Positions 23,438 to 30,525 of a DNA stretch of 32,723 bases are shown piece after piece (the stretch's first letter is position 1; each line of letters opens with the position of its first letter). The position numbers and the translations under genes are program-made. The DNA lies in NCBI GenBank assembly GCA_003499925.1, contig DNRQ01000156.1, positions 1 through 32,723 on the forward strand, given 5' to 3'. Under the pieces are notes generated by a model, which searched no databases, was not told the origin of the DNA, and saw only the letters and a list, made by a program, of their open reading frames with translations. The stretch comes from Geobacter sp. (GTDB lineage Bacteria > Desulfobacterota > Desulfuromonadia > Geobacterales > Geobacteraceae).

Positions 23438-26400
23438 TCAGATGTCGAGATCGAACCCCTTGATCGGGATCTTCTCCACCGGCTTCACGATCTCCTTTGC
23501 GACCGGCGGGAGATGGCGCGCGAGGTTCCGCAGCAGGTCGTCGGGTGCTCCCCGCGCCGGCTCGCCGGCACGCGCCAGCCGCTCCAGAGCTTTCCCGAAT
23601 TTCGTCCCCCGGTCGAATTTCTCCCGCGCGGGCACCGGCCCTGGTTTCTCCCGGGCCGGATCGCCCGCCGGGGTCGCGGCGTCGCGAACCACCTCCGGCA
23701 GCGGAGTCCCTTTCCCGCCAGGGCCTGGGGGGGCGGGAGATGGGTCGCCCGCTTGGGCGCCCGCTCCCGAAACCGCGAGCCGACCTTGCCGCGGAGGCCT
23801 CGGGTCCGGCGCTTTCTGCCCGGCCGGCTGCAGCTGCGCTACGGGAACCGTGGTCAGCCTCCTCTGCGTCCCGGGCAGGCAGTCGAGAGAGGAACTCTTC
23901 ACCTCCACCCGCCCCACTTCCCGGGCCAGGTCGTCAAAGGAATTGGTGCAGACGGTGGCGCCGTACTGCGCACGGGTGACGGCGACGTTGAGGGCGTTGT
24001 AGCTTGCCCGTCCGTAGCTCTTTTCCGCCGCGCCCCGTTCCCCCCCGCCGGGCCGCACCGGAGCGAACAGGATGGCGTGCTCGACCGTGGCCCCCTGGCT
24101 CTTGTGCAGGGTGACCGCATAGGCGTGATCGACATGCCGGTAGCGCTCCAGATCCAGGGTGATTTCCCGGGAGCCGAATCGCGCCACCGGATTCCCGGAC
24201 GCGTCGAAGGAGCGCACCACCCCGAGGGAGCCGTTGCGCACTCCGAGGTCGCGGTCGTTCTTGAGCGTGACGATCCGGTCCCCGGCCGCGAAATTTCTTT
24301 CCTCCTCCCGGTACACGGTGGTCCTCCCGGCCATCTCGGCCGCCGGCAGTTTCTTGGTCACCGTCCTTGAGACCTCCTCGCCGTTTGCGTCCCTCGCCCT
24401 GAACGAGTAGCTGACCGCCACCCGGTTCCTTTCCAGGTCGATGCCGGTAACGGTTCCCACCGTGTTGAGTCGCGCACCCCAGCGCTGCATCTTCCCGTCC
24501 TCGCCGCGGTAGCCGGAGAAGACGATCTCCTCTCCCTCGCGGTAGCCGTCCGCCGTGACTCCGACCGGTGCCGGCGCCAGCACCCGGAAAGTTTTGCCCT
24601 CCCCGATTTCGCCCGCCTCGATGCGCGCCTCCCGGATGGCCCGGTTCAGTAAGCTTCGGTCCGCGTTGGTGGAGGTGACGAGGAGCACCGACTGCCCCTC
24701 CCCCGCGGCCGCCCTCTCGATGTCGTGCGAGGGCCTGGCGCTCTGGCTCCGGTATTCCCCGACCGCCGCGTGCACCAGTTCTTCGTGCCGATCCTTCTCG
24801 ATCACCCTGCCGCTTTCCCTCAAGGTATTTAGCGCCTCCCTGGCGTTTTCGCCGGGCAGGCGGTCATCGCGGTTCAGTCCCTGCGCTATCGCCAGGAACT
24901 CCGGCTCCCGCTGCCGTCTGATCTCGTCGAGGCGGGCGACATCGGCCCAACCCTCCCGTCCCAGTTCCAGCAGCTGACTGAAGAGGTCGCCCGCCTGGAT
25001 CGCCTGCATCTGCCGGGTGTCGCCGATCAACTGCAGCTTCACCTGCACCCCCTCCCTCTGCAGCTCCTGCACCGTCTTGAGGAGGAGCCCCGCCTGCCTG
25101 GCACCCAGCATCCCCGCCTCGTCCACCTTCAGGACCACCTGGACCCCCTCGGAGATGAGAACCTCCTCACCCCCTACCACCAGCCTTGGGGGAACGCCGA
25201 ACTCCCGCTGCAGGGCAACCTCGCCCCTTGCCCGGGCATTCAGGAAGGCGTCCACGGTAAATCCGGGCCTGCCGCTCGCCCTTTCCATCTCCTGGGCCGC
25301 CTGCCCGGTGTAGGCGACGTTGATGGTGAAGTGCTCCCTCCCCCGGGGCCTCAGTACCTCCTTATTGAAGCGCTCGACGATCCGGGAGGCGAGCGTCTTT
25401 CCCGTCCCCGCCTTCCCCTCGACGATGGCGACCGGGCGGCTCCCGGCCAGCTCGTTGAAAACCTGCGCTTCTTGTCCGGCCGTGAGCCGGACGTCGTCCA
25501 CTTGCTCCGCCCCTTGCAAAAAGGCCCCGACCTCCTCGCGGGTGGTGACGCTCCTGAACCGGGCGAGCCCCTTGACCGTTGCCAGGTTGCCGGCCTCAAC
25601 CCTTTGCATTTCCGCCGTGGTGTAGTACTCGCGCCCCTTGGCCTCTCCCAGCCGCAGCATCCCCTCGGTCCCGCCATCCAGGGCGGCATTAAGCTCCGCG
25701 ATGCCGTGCCTGCCGCCGGAGATCAGGACCGCCTGGTCCAGAAGCCCCGCCCGCTCCAGCACCGCCTCGCGCTCGACGAGCCTTGCCGCCGCGAGCCCGA
25801 CCACCTCGGGCGCCGAGTACTCCGGGGGGGCCCGGTCCCTGCCCGGTTCCAGCTGGCGGGCATGCTCCAGCTTCAGCTTCACCTCCCTAGAAGAGGTACC
25901 GCAGCACCGGAACCCCCGCTCGAAGGCCTCGACCACGTCGCTCCTTGCGACCTCCCGCTTCGGGTCCCGGGTCTCCAGGGCCGCCATCTCGTAGAGCCTG
26001 GCGTGGGGCACCCCGGCGAATTTACCCTCCTCCTGCCAGAGCCGCACCTGCTGCTCGATCGCCTCGCGCCGGGAGCTGAAGTGTTCGATGAGCCGCGGAT
26101 CCACCCCCTCCAGCTCGAAGAACATCTGGGAGCGGTCGGTGAAGACGATCCGGTAACCGCGGCGTTCAAGTTCCCGGGCCAGCTCCTGCCGGTACAAGCG
26201 CCCCAGGGATTTCTGGTCCTGGAAGACGGTCCGGTTCCAGTTCCCCCTCCAGCCCCCCTCCTTCGTGCGCACCGCGTTCAACATGAAGACGTGCGAGTGG
26301 AGCTGGGGGTCGAGGTTCCTTGAGGTGGCGTGGTCGAAGACGGCGGCGACCAGCTCCCCCCTTTGAATCCCACCGTGCGCCCGGTAAAAGGTGTAGCGCT

Positions 26401-26785
26401 CCTCCTTGTGCCGCAGCACCGCAGTCACCGCAGCGTCGTGCGCCTCCTTGACCCCAATGTCCCCCGCCGCGTAGAGCACGGAGACCGACTTGGGGGCGGA
26501 GTAGGTGCAGTCGTTGCCGGCCCGGTGCACCTCGACCAGCTTGCCGGTCTTCCTGTCGCGGACCAGCCTCGGCGTGACGATCCGCTCACCGGAAACAGGA
26601 TGCCTCCCGGCGCACAGGCCCCGGAACTCCACCTCCTTGACCTGTCCGGAGAGTTCGAGCGACTGCGCCCCCTTGCCGAACCATCGTGAGTGCTCCCCCT
26701 GGTCGGCCCCCTTCAGGTAGTAGTCCTCCTGCGAGAAGTAGCTCCCAGCCTGACCGGCACTCATTCCTGGTGAGATAGACATCAT
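23438..26785 (-). CDS. mobF: MobF-family conjugative relaxase (TrwC/TraI type) with helicase domain
   Basis: The enzyme nicks oriT through a tyrosine, stays bound to the strand and unwinds the DNA. The start near 26785 is chosen because MobF relaxases begin close to the catalytic tyrosines; a frame-open ATG at 26851 would add 22 unusual residues, and no start has a strong ribosome site. N-terminal features: Tyr16 and Tyr22/Tyr23 (AGSYFSQEDYYLKGA, aligning with TrwC Tyr18 and Tyr26) and the three-histidine metal site (His152, His163, His165 in FDHATSRNLDPQLHSHVF). Then comes a RecD-like helicase: Walker A GKAGTGKT (457-464), VDEAGML, GDTRQM and the C-terminal LHKSQGATVEH and NVAVTRAQ. A Pro-rich tail of ~130 residues ends the 1115-residue protein. 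It looks complete. Confidence 0.93.
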   Translation of the reverse strand: MMSISPGMSAGQAGSYFSQEDYYLKGADQGEHSRWFGKGAQSLELSGQVKEVEFRGLCAGRHPVSGERIVTPRLVRDRKTGKLVEVHRAGNDCTYSAPKSVSVLYAAGDIGVKEAHDAAVTAVLRHKEERYTFYRAHGGIQRGELVAAVFDHATSRNLDPQLHSHVFMLNAVRTKEGGWRGNWNRTVFQDQKSLGRLYRQELARELERRGYRIVFTDRSQMFFELEGVDPRLIEHFSSRREAIEQQVRLWQEEGKFAGVPHARLYEMAALETRDPKREVARSDVVEAFERGFRCCGTSSREVKLKLEHARQLEPGRDRAPPEYSAPEVVGLAAARLVEREAVLERAGLLDQAVLISGGRHGIAELNAALDGGTEGMLRLGEAKGREYYTTAEMQRVEAGNLATVKGLARFRSVTTREEVGAFLQGAEQVDDVRLTAGQEAQVFNELAGSRPVAIVEGKAGTGKTLASRIVERFNKEVLRPRGREHFTINVAYTGQAAQEMERASGRPGFTVDAFLNARARGEVALQREFGVPPRLVVGGEEVLISEGVQVVLKVDEAGMLGARQAGLLLKTVQELQREGVQVKLQLIGDTRQMQAIQAGDLFSQLLELGREGWADVARLDEIRRQREPEFLAIAQGLNRDDRLPGENAREALNTLRESGRVIEKDRHEELVHAAVGEYRSQSARPSHDIERAAAGEGQSVLLVTSTNADRSLLNRAIREARIEAGEIGEGKTFRVLAPAPVGVTADGYREGEEIVFSGYRGEDGKMQRWGARLNTVGTVTGIDLERNRVAVSYSFRARDANGEEVSRTVTKKLPAAEMAGRTTVYREEERNFAAGDRIVTLKNDRDLGVRNGSLGVVRSFDASGNPVARFGSREITLDLERYRHVDHAYAVTLHKSQGATVEHAILFAPVRPGGGERGAAEKSYGRASYNALNVAVTRAQYGATVCTNSFDDLAREVGRVEVKSSSLDCLPGTQRRLTTVPVAQLQPAGQKAPDPRPPRQGRLAVSGAGAQAGDPSPAPPGPGGKGTPLPEVVRDAATPAGDPAREKPGPVPAREKFDRGTKFGKALERLARAGEPARGAPDDLLRNLARHLPPVAKEIVKPVEKIPIKGFDLDI

Positions 26786-27343
26786 GGTCCGGTACCCGGT
26801 GCCCCACAGCCTGCTCCACAAGTTCAAAACAGAGCGGCCGCTTCCCCACACGTGACCGCAACAACTTCCGGTTGCACCCCTAAATAATTGGTAAATACTA
26901 ACACATCACGAGAATCAGCCAAGGGTATGGGAATAAGACGAAACCGAGAAACACTTTGCCTCCCCCTTCTGCAAACTCCAAAGCGGGCGCCCCGTCGGCA
27001 TAGCTGCAGCACCGGATTTCTTTATAATTAACTTGATCAATAGTTGTCTTTAATTTAAATTGCCTTGTGCGCGGTTTCCACCAGCAGGTTGGCAACTCCG
27101 AGGTTCTCATATACGTATGCCCTTTTGATAGTCAGTTTTGCTTTGCCGTTTAAGCCTTCGATGGCACACAAATAGACCTCGTGGAAACTTTGTCTATGGG
27201 ATAGGGTCTTGCTTCTTGCGTAGTAGCTGCTGCCACAGCATTGGCTGTGCCAAACGGGCTAAGTGCCATTGGTGTTGCTCTTGGAATAATGAGTCTCAGC
27301 TAGAACCATAAGAACACAAGCGAAAATGGGGCTTAGGGGGAAT
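26786..27343. other. Junction between the GC-rich element backbone and AT-rich cargo
   Basis: From about 26880 the base composition drops sharply. The stretch must hold the relaxase promoter (minus) and the promoter of the pentapeptide operon (plus), but no pair is convincing. A decayed minus-strand reading frame is listed separately (27055-27258). Confidence 0.5.
27055..27258 (-). pseudogene. Possible gene remnant, unknown family
   Basis: A 67-codon minus-strand frame without a start codon (it follows a TAG) reads like protein, for example FHEVYLCAIEGLNGKAKL and YVYENLGVANLLVETAHKAI, and ends in TAA. The neighbouring frame just upstream also looks coding (WHLARLAQPMLWQQLLR), as expected from a gene broken by a frameshift. 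No family is recognised. Confidence 0.35.
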
Positions 27344-28249
27344 ATGCGTAATTATTTAGCTGAAGGAAAGAAAAAAAGCACTCTAGATCCATATCGTGTT
27401 TCCGATGAAGATGCTTATCTGGTGAATGAGCGCTATGACAATTTCAAGCTTGATAAAAAAATATTAAAAAATTCAGTGTTAGTAAATGTTTCCTTAAAGG
27501 AAGCTGAAATATCAAATTGTGATTTTTCATATTCTACTTTCATTAATTGTTATTTTCGTGGAGCTAAATTCAGAGGATGTAACTTTACTGGATGCAAGTT
27601 TATAGAGTGCAATTTCAGAAGTGCGACCTTGCTTGACTGTAAAATAATTTATACTAAGTGGAAGGAAACTTATATAAAGCGTGAAATAGTGTTAGCGAAT
27701 ATACCGTCTGCTCCAAATTTAGCGCAAGATCTGTTGATAAGTTTAAGAATGAACGCTTCATCAATCGGAGAATACGAAGATTCTAAATATTTTCTATATC
27801 AATCTGAGAAGCTTTCAAGACTACATCTCTGGTATATAGCTACAAAATATTCCAGTTATTATGATAAATACAACGGCTGGCAAAGGATTAGTTCTTTACT
27901 GAGTCTCATCAGAAGTTACATCGAAAAATATTTATGGGGTTATGGTGAGCGACCTGCAACTTTGTGTTTTTCTGGAGGAATGATCGTACTCGGGTTTTCA
28001 TTTATTTTTCTGGTCATAGAGCCAAAACATTTTGGGCTTGGAAATGCCACGCCCAATTTATTTGATTCATTATTTGAAGCAGGCAAAGTGAGTGTCCTCA
28101 CCTTTTCAGGGAATATCCCTAGCAATTTGCCGCCAGAGGTATATATCAAAATTGGGACTTTATTGACCTTAGAATCATTATTAGGAATTGTCTTTATCGC
28201 CTTTCTCGCAGCATCTCTTCATAGAAAGATCTCTACGAGAAGGGACTAA
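27344..28249 (+). CDS. Pentapeptide-repeat protein with two-helix channel-like C-terminus
   Basis: The start at 27344 is preferred because AGGGGG lies upstream; an in-frame ATG at 27326 lacks a ribosome site. Residues ~41-100 of the 301-residue protein are about 12 pentapeptide repeats (FSYST FINCY FRGAK FRGCN FTGCK), which fold as a square beta-helix. A helical linker follows, then two membrane helices (about 204-225 and 269-292) with a short hydrophobic segment between. The order DSLFEAGKVSVLTFSGNIP and then TLESLLGIVFIAFLAASLHR matches the pore helix, filter loop and second helix of two-helix (Ion_trans_2-type) potassium channels, but the filter reads TFSGNI and not TxGYGD. A membrane pore effector is a reasonable inference. 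The nucleotidyltransferase gene begins two bases after its stop. Confidence 0.75.
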   Translation: MRNYLAEGKKKSTLDPYRVSDEDAYLVNERYDNFKLDKKILKNSVLVNVSLKEAEISNCDFSYSTFINCYFRGAKFRGCNFTGCKFIECNFRSATLLDCKIIYTKWKETYIKREIVLANIPSAPNLAQDLLISLRMNASSIGEYEDSKYFLYQSEKLSRLHLWYIATKYSSYYDKYNGWQRISSLLSLIRSYIEKYLWGYGERPATLCFSGGMIVLGFSFIFLVIEPKHFGLGNATPNLFDSLFEAGKVSVLTFSGNIPSNLPPEVYIKIGTLLTLESLLGIVFIAFLAASLHRKISTRRD

Positions 28250-28251
28250 TA

Positions 28252-28959
28252 ATGTATAGCGACTTGAAAGCAGACCACGTCTGGCTTATAGGTTCTGGTG
28301 CTAGGGGCGATGGTGACCCAGGTAGTGATATAGATATTTTATTAATCTCAGACAATGATTCCACCTCTGAGCTAAAGCACAAACTTGAAGATATATACCG
28401 ACCAAAAACTAATTTTGATATTTGTTTCTACACTCCTCCCGGAATAGAAGCTGTTATCAAAGGTGGATCGCTTTTTGGGTGGCATGTCAAAAAAGAGGGT
28501 ATTGCTCTTTACGATAAAAATAATTGGCTTCGTCTTTGTTTGAATAAAATTCCGCCATATAATAATCATTTAAATGATCTGAATCTTTTACTAAAGTTGT
28601 CACAAGATATTTTTGATTCATTATACGAGTCGAGTTTATCGTTAGAATATGATGCAGGTGTTATAAGTACAAGTATTAGAAACACTTGTATTGTCATGAC
28701 GGATTTCTTTGGCTCAACCGATTTTTCACCAAAATCCTATTTAAGATTAAATATAATTGCCCCTACCGAACTGAACATTCCACTCACCGATTTCGAATAC
28801 AACTTATTGCTTGGGTACCGACGAGAGAGTGAAAGAGGAATCACTTTTAATGCGCCTAATGCGCCTATTGACCAATCTTCTTTATTTGACATTGCTGAAA
28901 GAGTCATTTCTTGGCAAATTAATTGTATAGAATTTATGTCCGAAAGGAGTAAGTCATGA
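28252..28959 (+). CDS. Minimal nucleotidyltransferase (MNT/KNTase-like)
   Basis: The 235-residue protein starts with a nucleotidyltransferase fold. The motif is Gly14-Ser15, ten residues, then Asp26-x-Asp28 (GSGARGDGDPGSDIDILL), with the third acid Asp56 (NFDICFY). This is the complete catalytic set of pol beta-type transferases. Residues ~100-235 form a helical domain of the kind found in kanamycin nucleotidyltransferase-like and MNT/HEPN proteins, but no HEPN RX4-6H motif is seen. It could transfer nucleotides to a protein, an RNA or a small molecule, or make a signal nucleotide. Its tight coupling to a channel-like gene (2-base gap) and to the next gene (4-base overlap) suggests one system. 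Codon use is AT-rich like its neighbours. Confidence 0.85.
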   Translation: MYSDLKADHVWLIGSGARGDGDPGSDIDILLISDNDSTSELKHKLEDIYRPKTNFDICFYTPPGIEAVIKGGSLFGWHVKKEGIALYDKNNWLRLCLNKIPPYNNHLNDLNLLLKLSQDIFDSLYESSLSLEYDAGVISTSIRNTCIVMTDFFGSTDFSPKSYLRLNIIAPTELNIPLTDFEYNLLLGYRRESERGITFNAPNAPIDQSSLFDIAERVISWQINCIEFMSERSKS

Positions 28960-29300
28960 CAAATCACCCATTTTTAAAAAGAATACGGCTCGAACGGGAA
29001 GTAATTAAAACCATAAATATAAAGATTGAGTTATTTGGAGCCAAGTTGAATGGTTTAAGCGAAACAACCATTAATAATTGGTGCAATAGTGCATGTGAGA
29101 TTTGCCATAAAAATCAGCACCTCATAGAACAAGTAAAGACGAATCTTGTGCTCATTGGCAAATTGCTCAAAGCAGATAGTGGATGCTCCCACAGGGGTGC
29201 TATGATAGCAACACTACCTTCGATAAATTTAGCAACCAGTGAAATTGATAACCTCAAAATTATACTTTCAAAAGCACTAGCATCCCAACGTTTAGCCTAA
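28956..29300 (+). CDS. Small helical protein of the nucleotidyltransferase operon, unknown
   Basis: The ATG overlaps the upstream stop (ATGA) and has AAAGGAG in front, so it is part of the operon. The 114-residue protein is predicted mostly helical, basic at the N-terminus (FLKRIRLEREVIK), with a Cys/His cluster (Cys43, Cys47, Cys50, His51, then Cys and His in GCSHRGA near 76-80) that might bind a metal. There is no signal peptide or membrane helix. It could be a regulator, an antitoxin-like partner or the substrate of the transferase. No family is recognised. Confidence 0.65.
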   Translation: MTNHPFLKRIRLEREVIKTINIKIELFGAKLNGLSETTINNWCNSACEICHKNQHLIEQVKTNLVLIGKLLKADSGCSHRGAMIATLPSINLATSEIDNLKIILSKALASQRLA

Positions 29301-29357
29301 TAATATAAGCTAGTTATCAACTTGATCTTGTTCGTCTTTTTAGTGCAGAGGAGGACA

Positions 29358-29497
29358 CCCCTGAAATCCTGTGCAACCTAGACCTTCTCGTGTTGGCTTG
29401 GAGGGACGAGCGGAGAGGACTTGGGCTCTTTTGTGAGAGCAGGCGCATAACGGACCAAAATGATAGCCTCTTCAAAAGTTACGCAGGATTTCAGGGG
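29358..29497. repeat. 140-bp element with long terminal inverted repeats
   Basis: CCCCTGAAATCCTG (29358-29371) and CAGGATTTCAGGGG (29484-29497) are perfect 14-bp inverse complements. Pairing continues inward with few mismatches to about 20 bp (GTGCAAC with GTTACGC). The ~100 bases inside have smaller stems (GCTCT/AGAGC, CTCGT/ACGAG). It resembles a MITE or the gene of a structured RNA; there is no transposase or reverse transcriptase next to it. Confidence 0.7.
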
Positions 29498-29577
29498 CCC
29501 CCTCGCCGCCAAATAAATAGCAGGAGTTTCCCCGTCGTTGACGAAGAACTACTTCAATATTATTAGGAGAAATTGTA

Positions 29578-29865
29578 ATGAAGAAAAAAATAACAAGTGA
29601 GAAGGCTGCAAGTGATGCTTCAAAAACTTTAAGAAACGACTCAACAAGTTCAAAATCCAAAACGGCTGCAGCAAGTGCTCTCTCTCAAGCAAAGGCTCCC
29701 CAAAAAGTAACTTCTGCCAAAGCAGCAACCGCTGCATCCAAAGTTCTTGCAGATGGACGTACTAGTAAGGATTCAAAATCCGCCGCGGGTAGTGCTTTGT
29801 CTCAAAAACCTAGCGCACGTTCAGCTAAGAGTAAGGGCACAGGAGCTAGAGGTCCTAAGAAATGA
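29578..29865 (+). CDS. Small Lys/Ala/Ser-rich protein with an internal duplication
   Basis: The ATG has AGGAG upstream. The 95-residue protein is very basic and low in complexity, with two 33-residue repeats (5-37 and 44-76). Each runs TSxKAAxxASKxL, then a Ser/Lys-rich loop, and ends in SALSQ. It has no Cys, Trp or aromatic core, so a nucleic-acid or membrane-surface binding peptide is more likely than an enzyme. Small proteins of this SALSQ type occur beside mobile genes in diverse bacteria, but no function is known to me. It overlaps the next gene by four bases (ATGA). Confidence 0.65.
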   Translation: MKKKITSEKAASDASKTLRNDSTSSKSKTAAASALSQAKAPQKVTSAKAATAASKVLADGRTSKDSKSAAGSALSQKPSARSAKSKGTGARGPKK

Positions 29866-30260
29866 AACTGAGCGATTATAGAGAAACTTATTACGAATTC
29901 TCTGGCAAAGCTAGCGAAGTTGCAAGAAAACTTGCATTCGCAGGCATTGCTCTTGTATGGATTTTCAAAACATCGGATGCCCCCACACCCAAAATCCCGA
30001 AAGAACTTATCCTCCCCACGGGCCTTCTTGTGCTCACTCTTGTATTTGATTTATTTCAATACATTGCAGCAACCGCTATATGGGGGGTCTTTCAGTGGTA
30101 TGAAGAGAGAAAACTAAGCGACATAAACGATGACCCGGAACTTTCCACTCCTCCTTGCCTTAAATGGCCGCAAAATACTTTTTTTGGTTTAAAACTAATA
30201 TCAATATCAATGGCATATGTGCTGTTATCAATTTTTGTTTGGCGTGTTTGGCTCCAATAA
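29862..30260 (+). CDS. Small membrane protein, unknown
   Basis: The start overlaps the previous stop (ATGA), so the two are co-translated. The 132-residue protein has about three membrane helices: about 24-36 (short, LAFAGIALVWIF), 50-75 (LILPTGLLVLTLVFDLFQYIAATAIWGVF) and 109-130 (LKLISISMAYVLLSIFVWRVW), with a charged loop (YEERKLSDINDDPE) between the last two. The soluble N-terminus begins KLSDYRETYYEFSGKASEVARKLAFA. Small multi-helix proteins beside basic peptides are common in defence islands, but I assign no function. Confidence 0.65.
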   Translation: MKLSDYRETYYEFSGKASEVARKLAFAGIALVWIFKTSDAPTPKIPKELILPTGLLVLTLVFDLFQYIAATAIWGVFQWYEERKLSDINDDPELSTPPCLKWPQNTFFGLKLISISMAYVLLSIFVWRVWLQ

Positions 30261-30525
30261 GAAACAAAGTACTTATGAAGTCTGTACTAATTCCATATAA
30301 AATATCAATTAGTACTGATGACTTGCATAGGACAATCGAGTGGGGCTGGGGAGACGTTGGTAAGTTGTGTAAGTTTTTGAACGTCAGTGGGAGATTTCCA
30401 ACAAAGCGCACCAGCGTGTAAAACGCTGTGCACTCAGCAATTACCGAAAGGCAAAATCCTCACCGCGAACCAATGCTTCATTGCCACAAAAGGCACAAAA
30501 TGCCTAAGCAAACTAGGAGTGAGCA
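30261..30525. other. Gap before the OLD-family gene
   Basis: No gene is supported. A hairpin (GCAC-AGCGT with ACGCT-GTGC, one bulged C) at 30408-30431 may end the upstream operon. The promoter of the OLD-family gene must lie near the end of the gap. Confidence 0.5.

Noticed and set aside
26898..27110. 70-codon minus-strand ORF at the cargo junction
   Set aside because: It has no ribosome site and crosses the composition change; the broken frame at 27055-27258 reads more like protein.
29102..29109. CXXCH heme-type motif in the 114-residue protein
   Set aside because: There is no signal peptide for export, which c-type heme attachment needs, so the match is probably chance.
29301..29577. Retron or CRISPR reading of the structured region
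   Set aside because: No reverse transcriptase, cas gene or regular spacer pattern is present.
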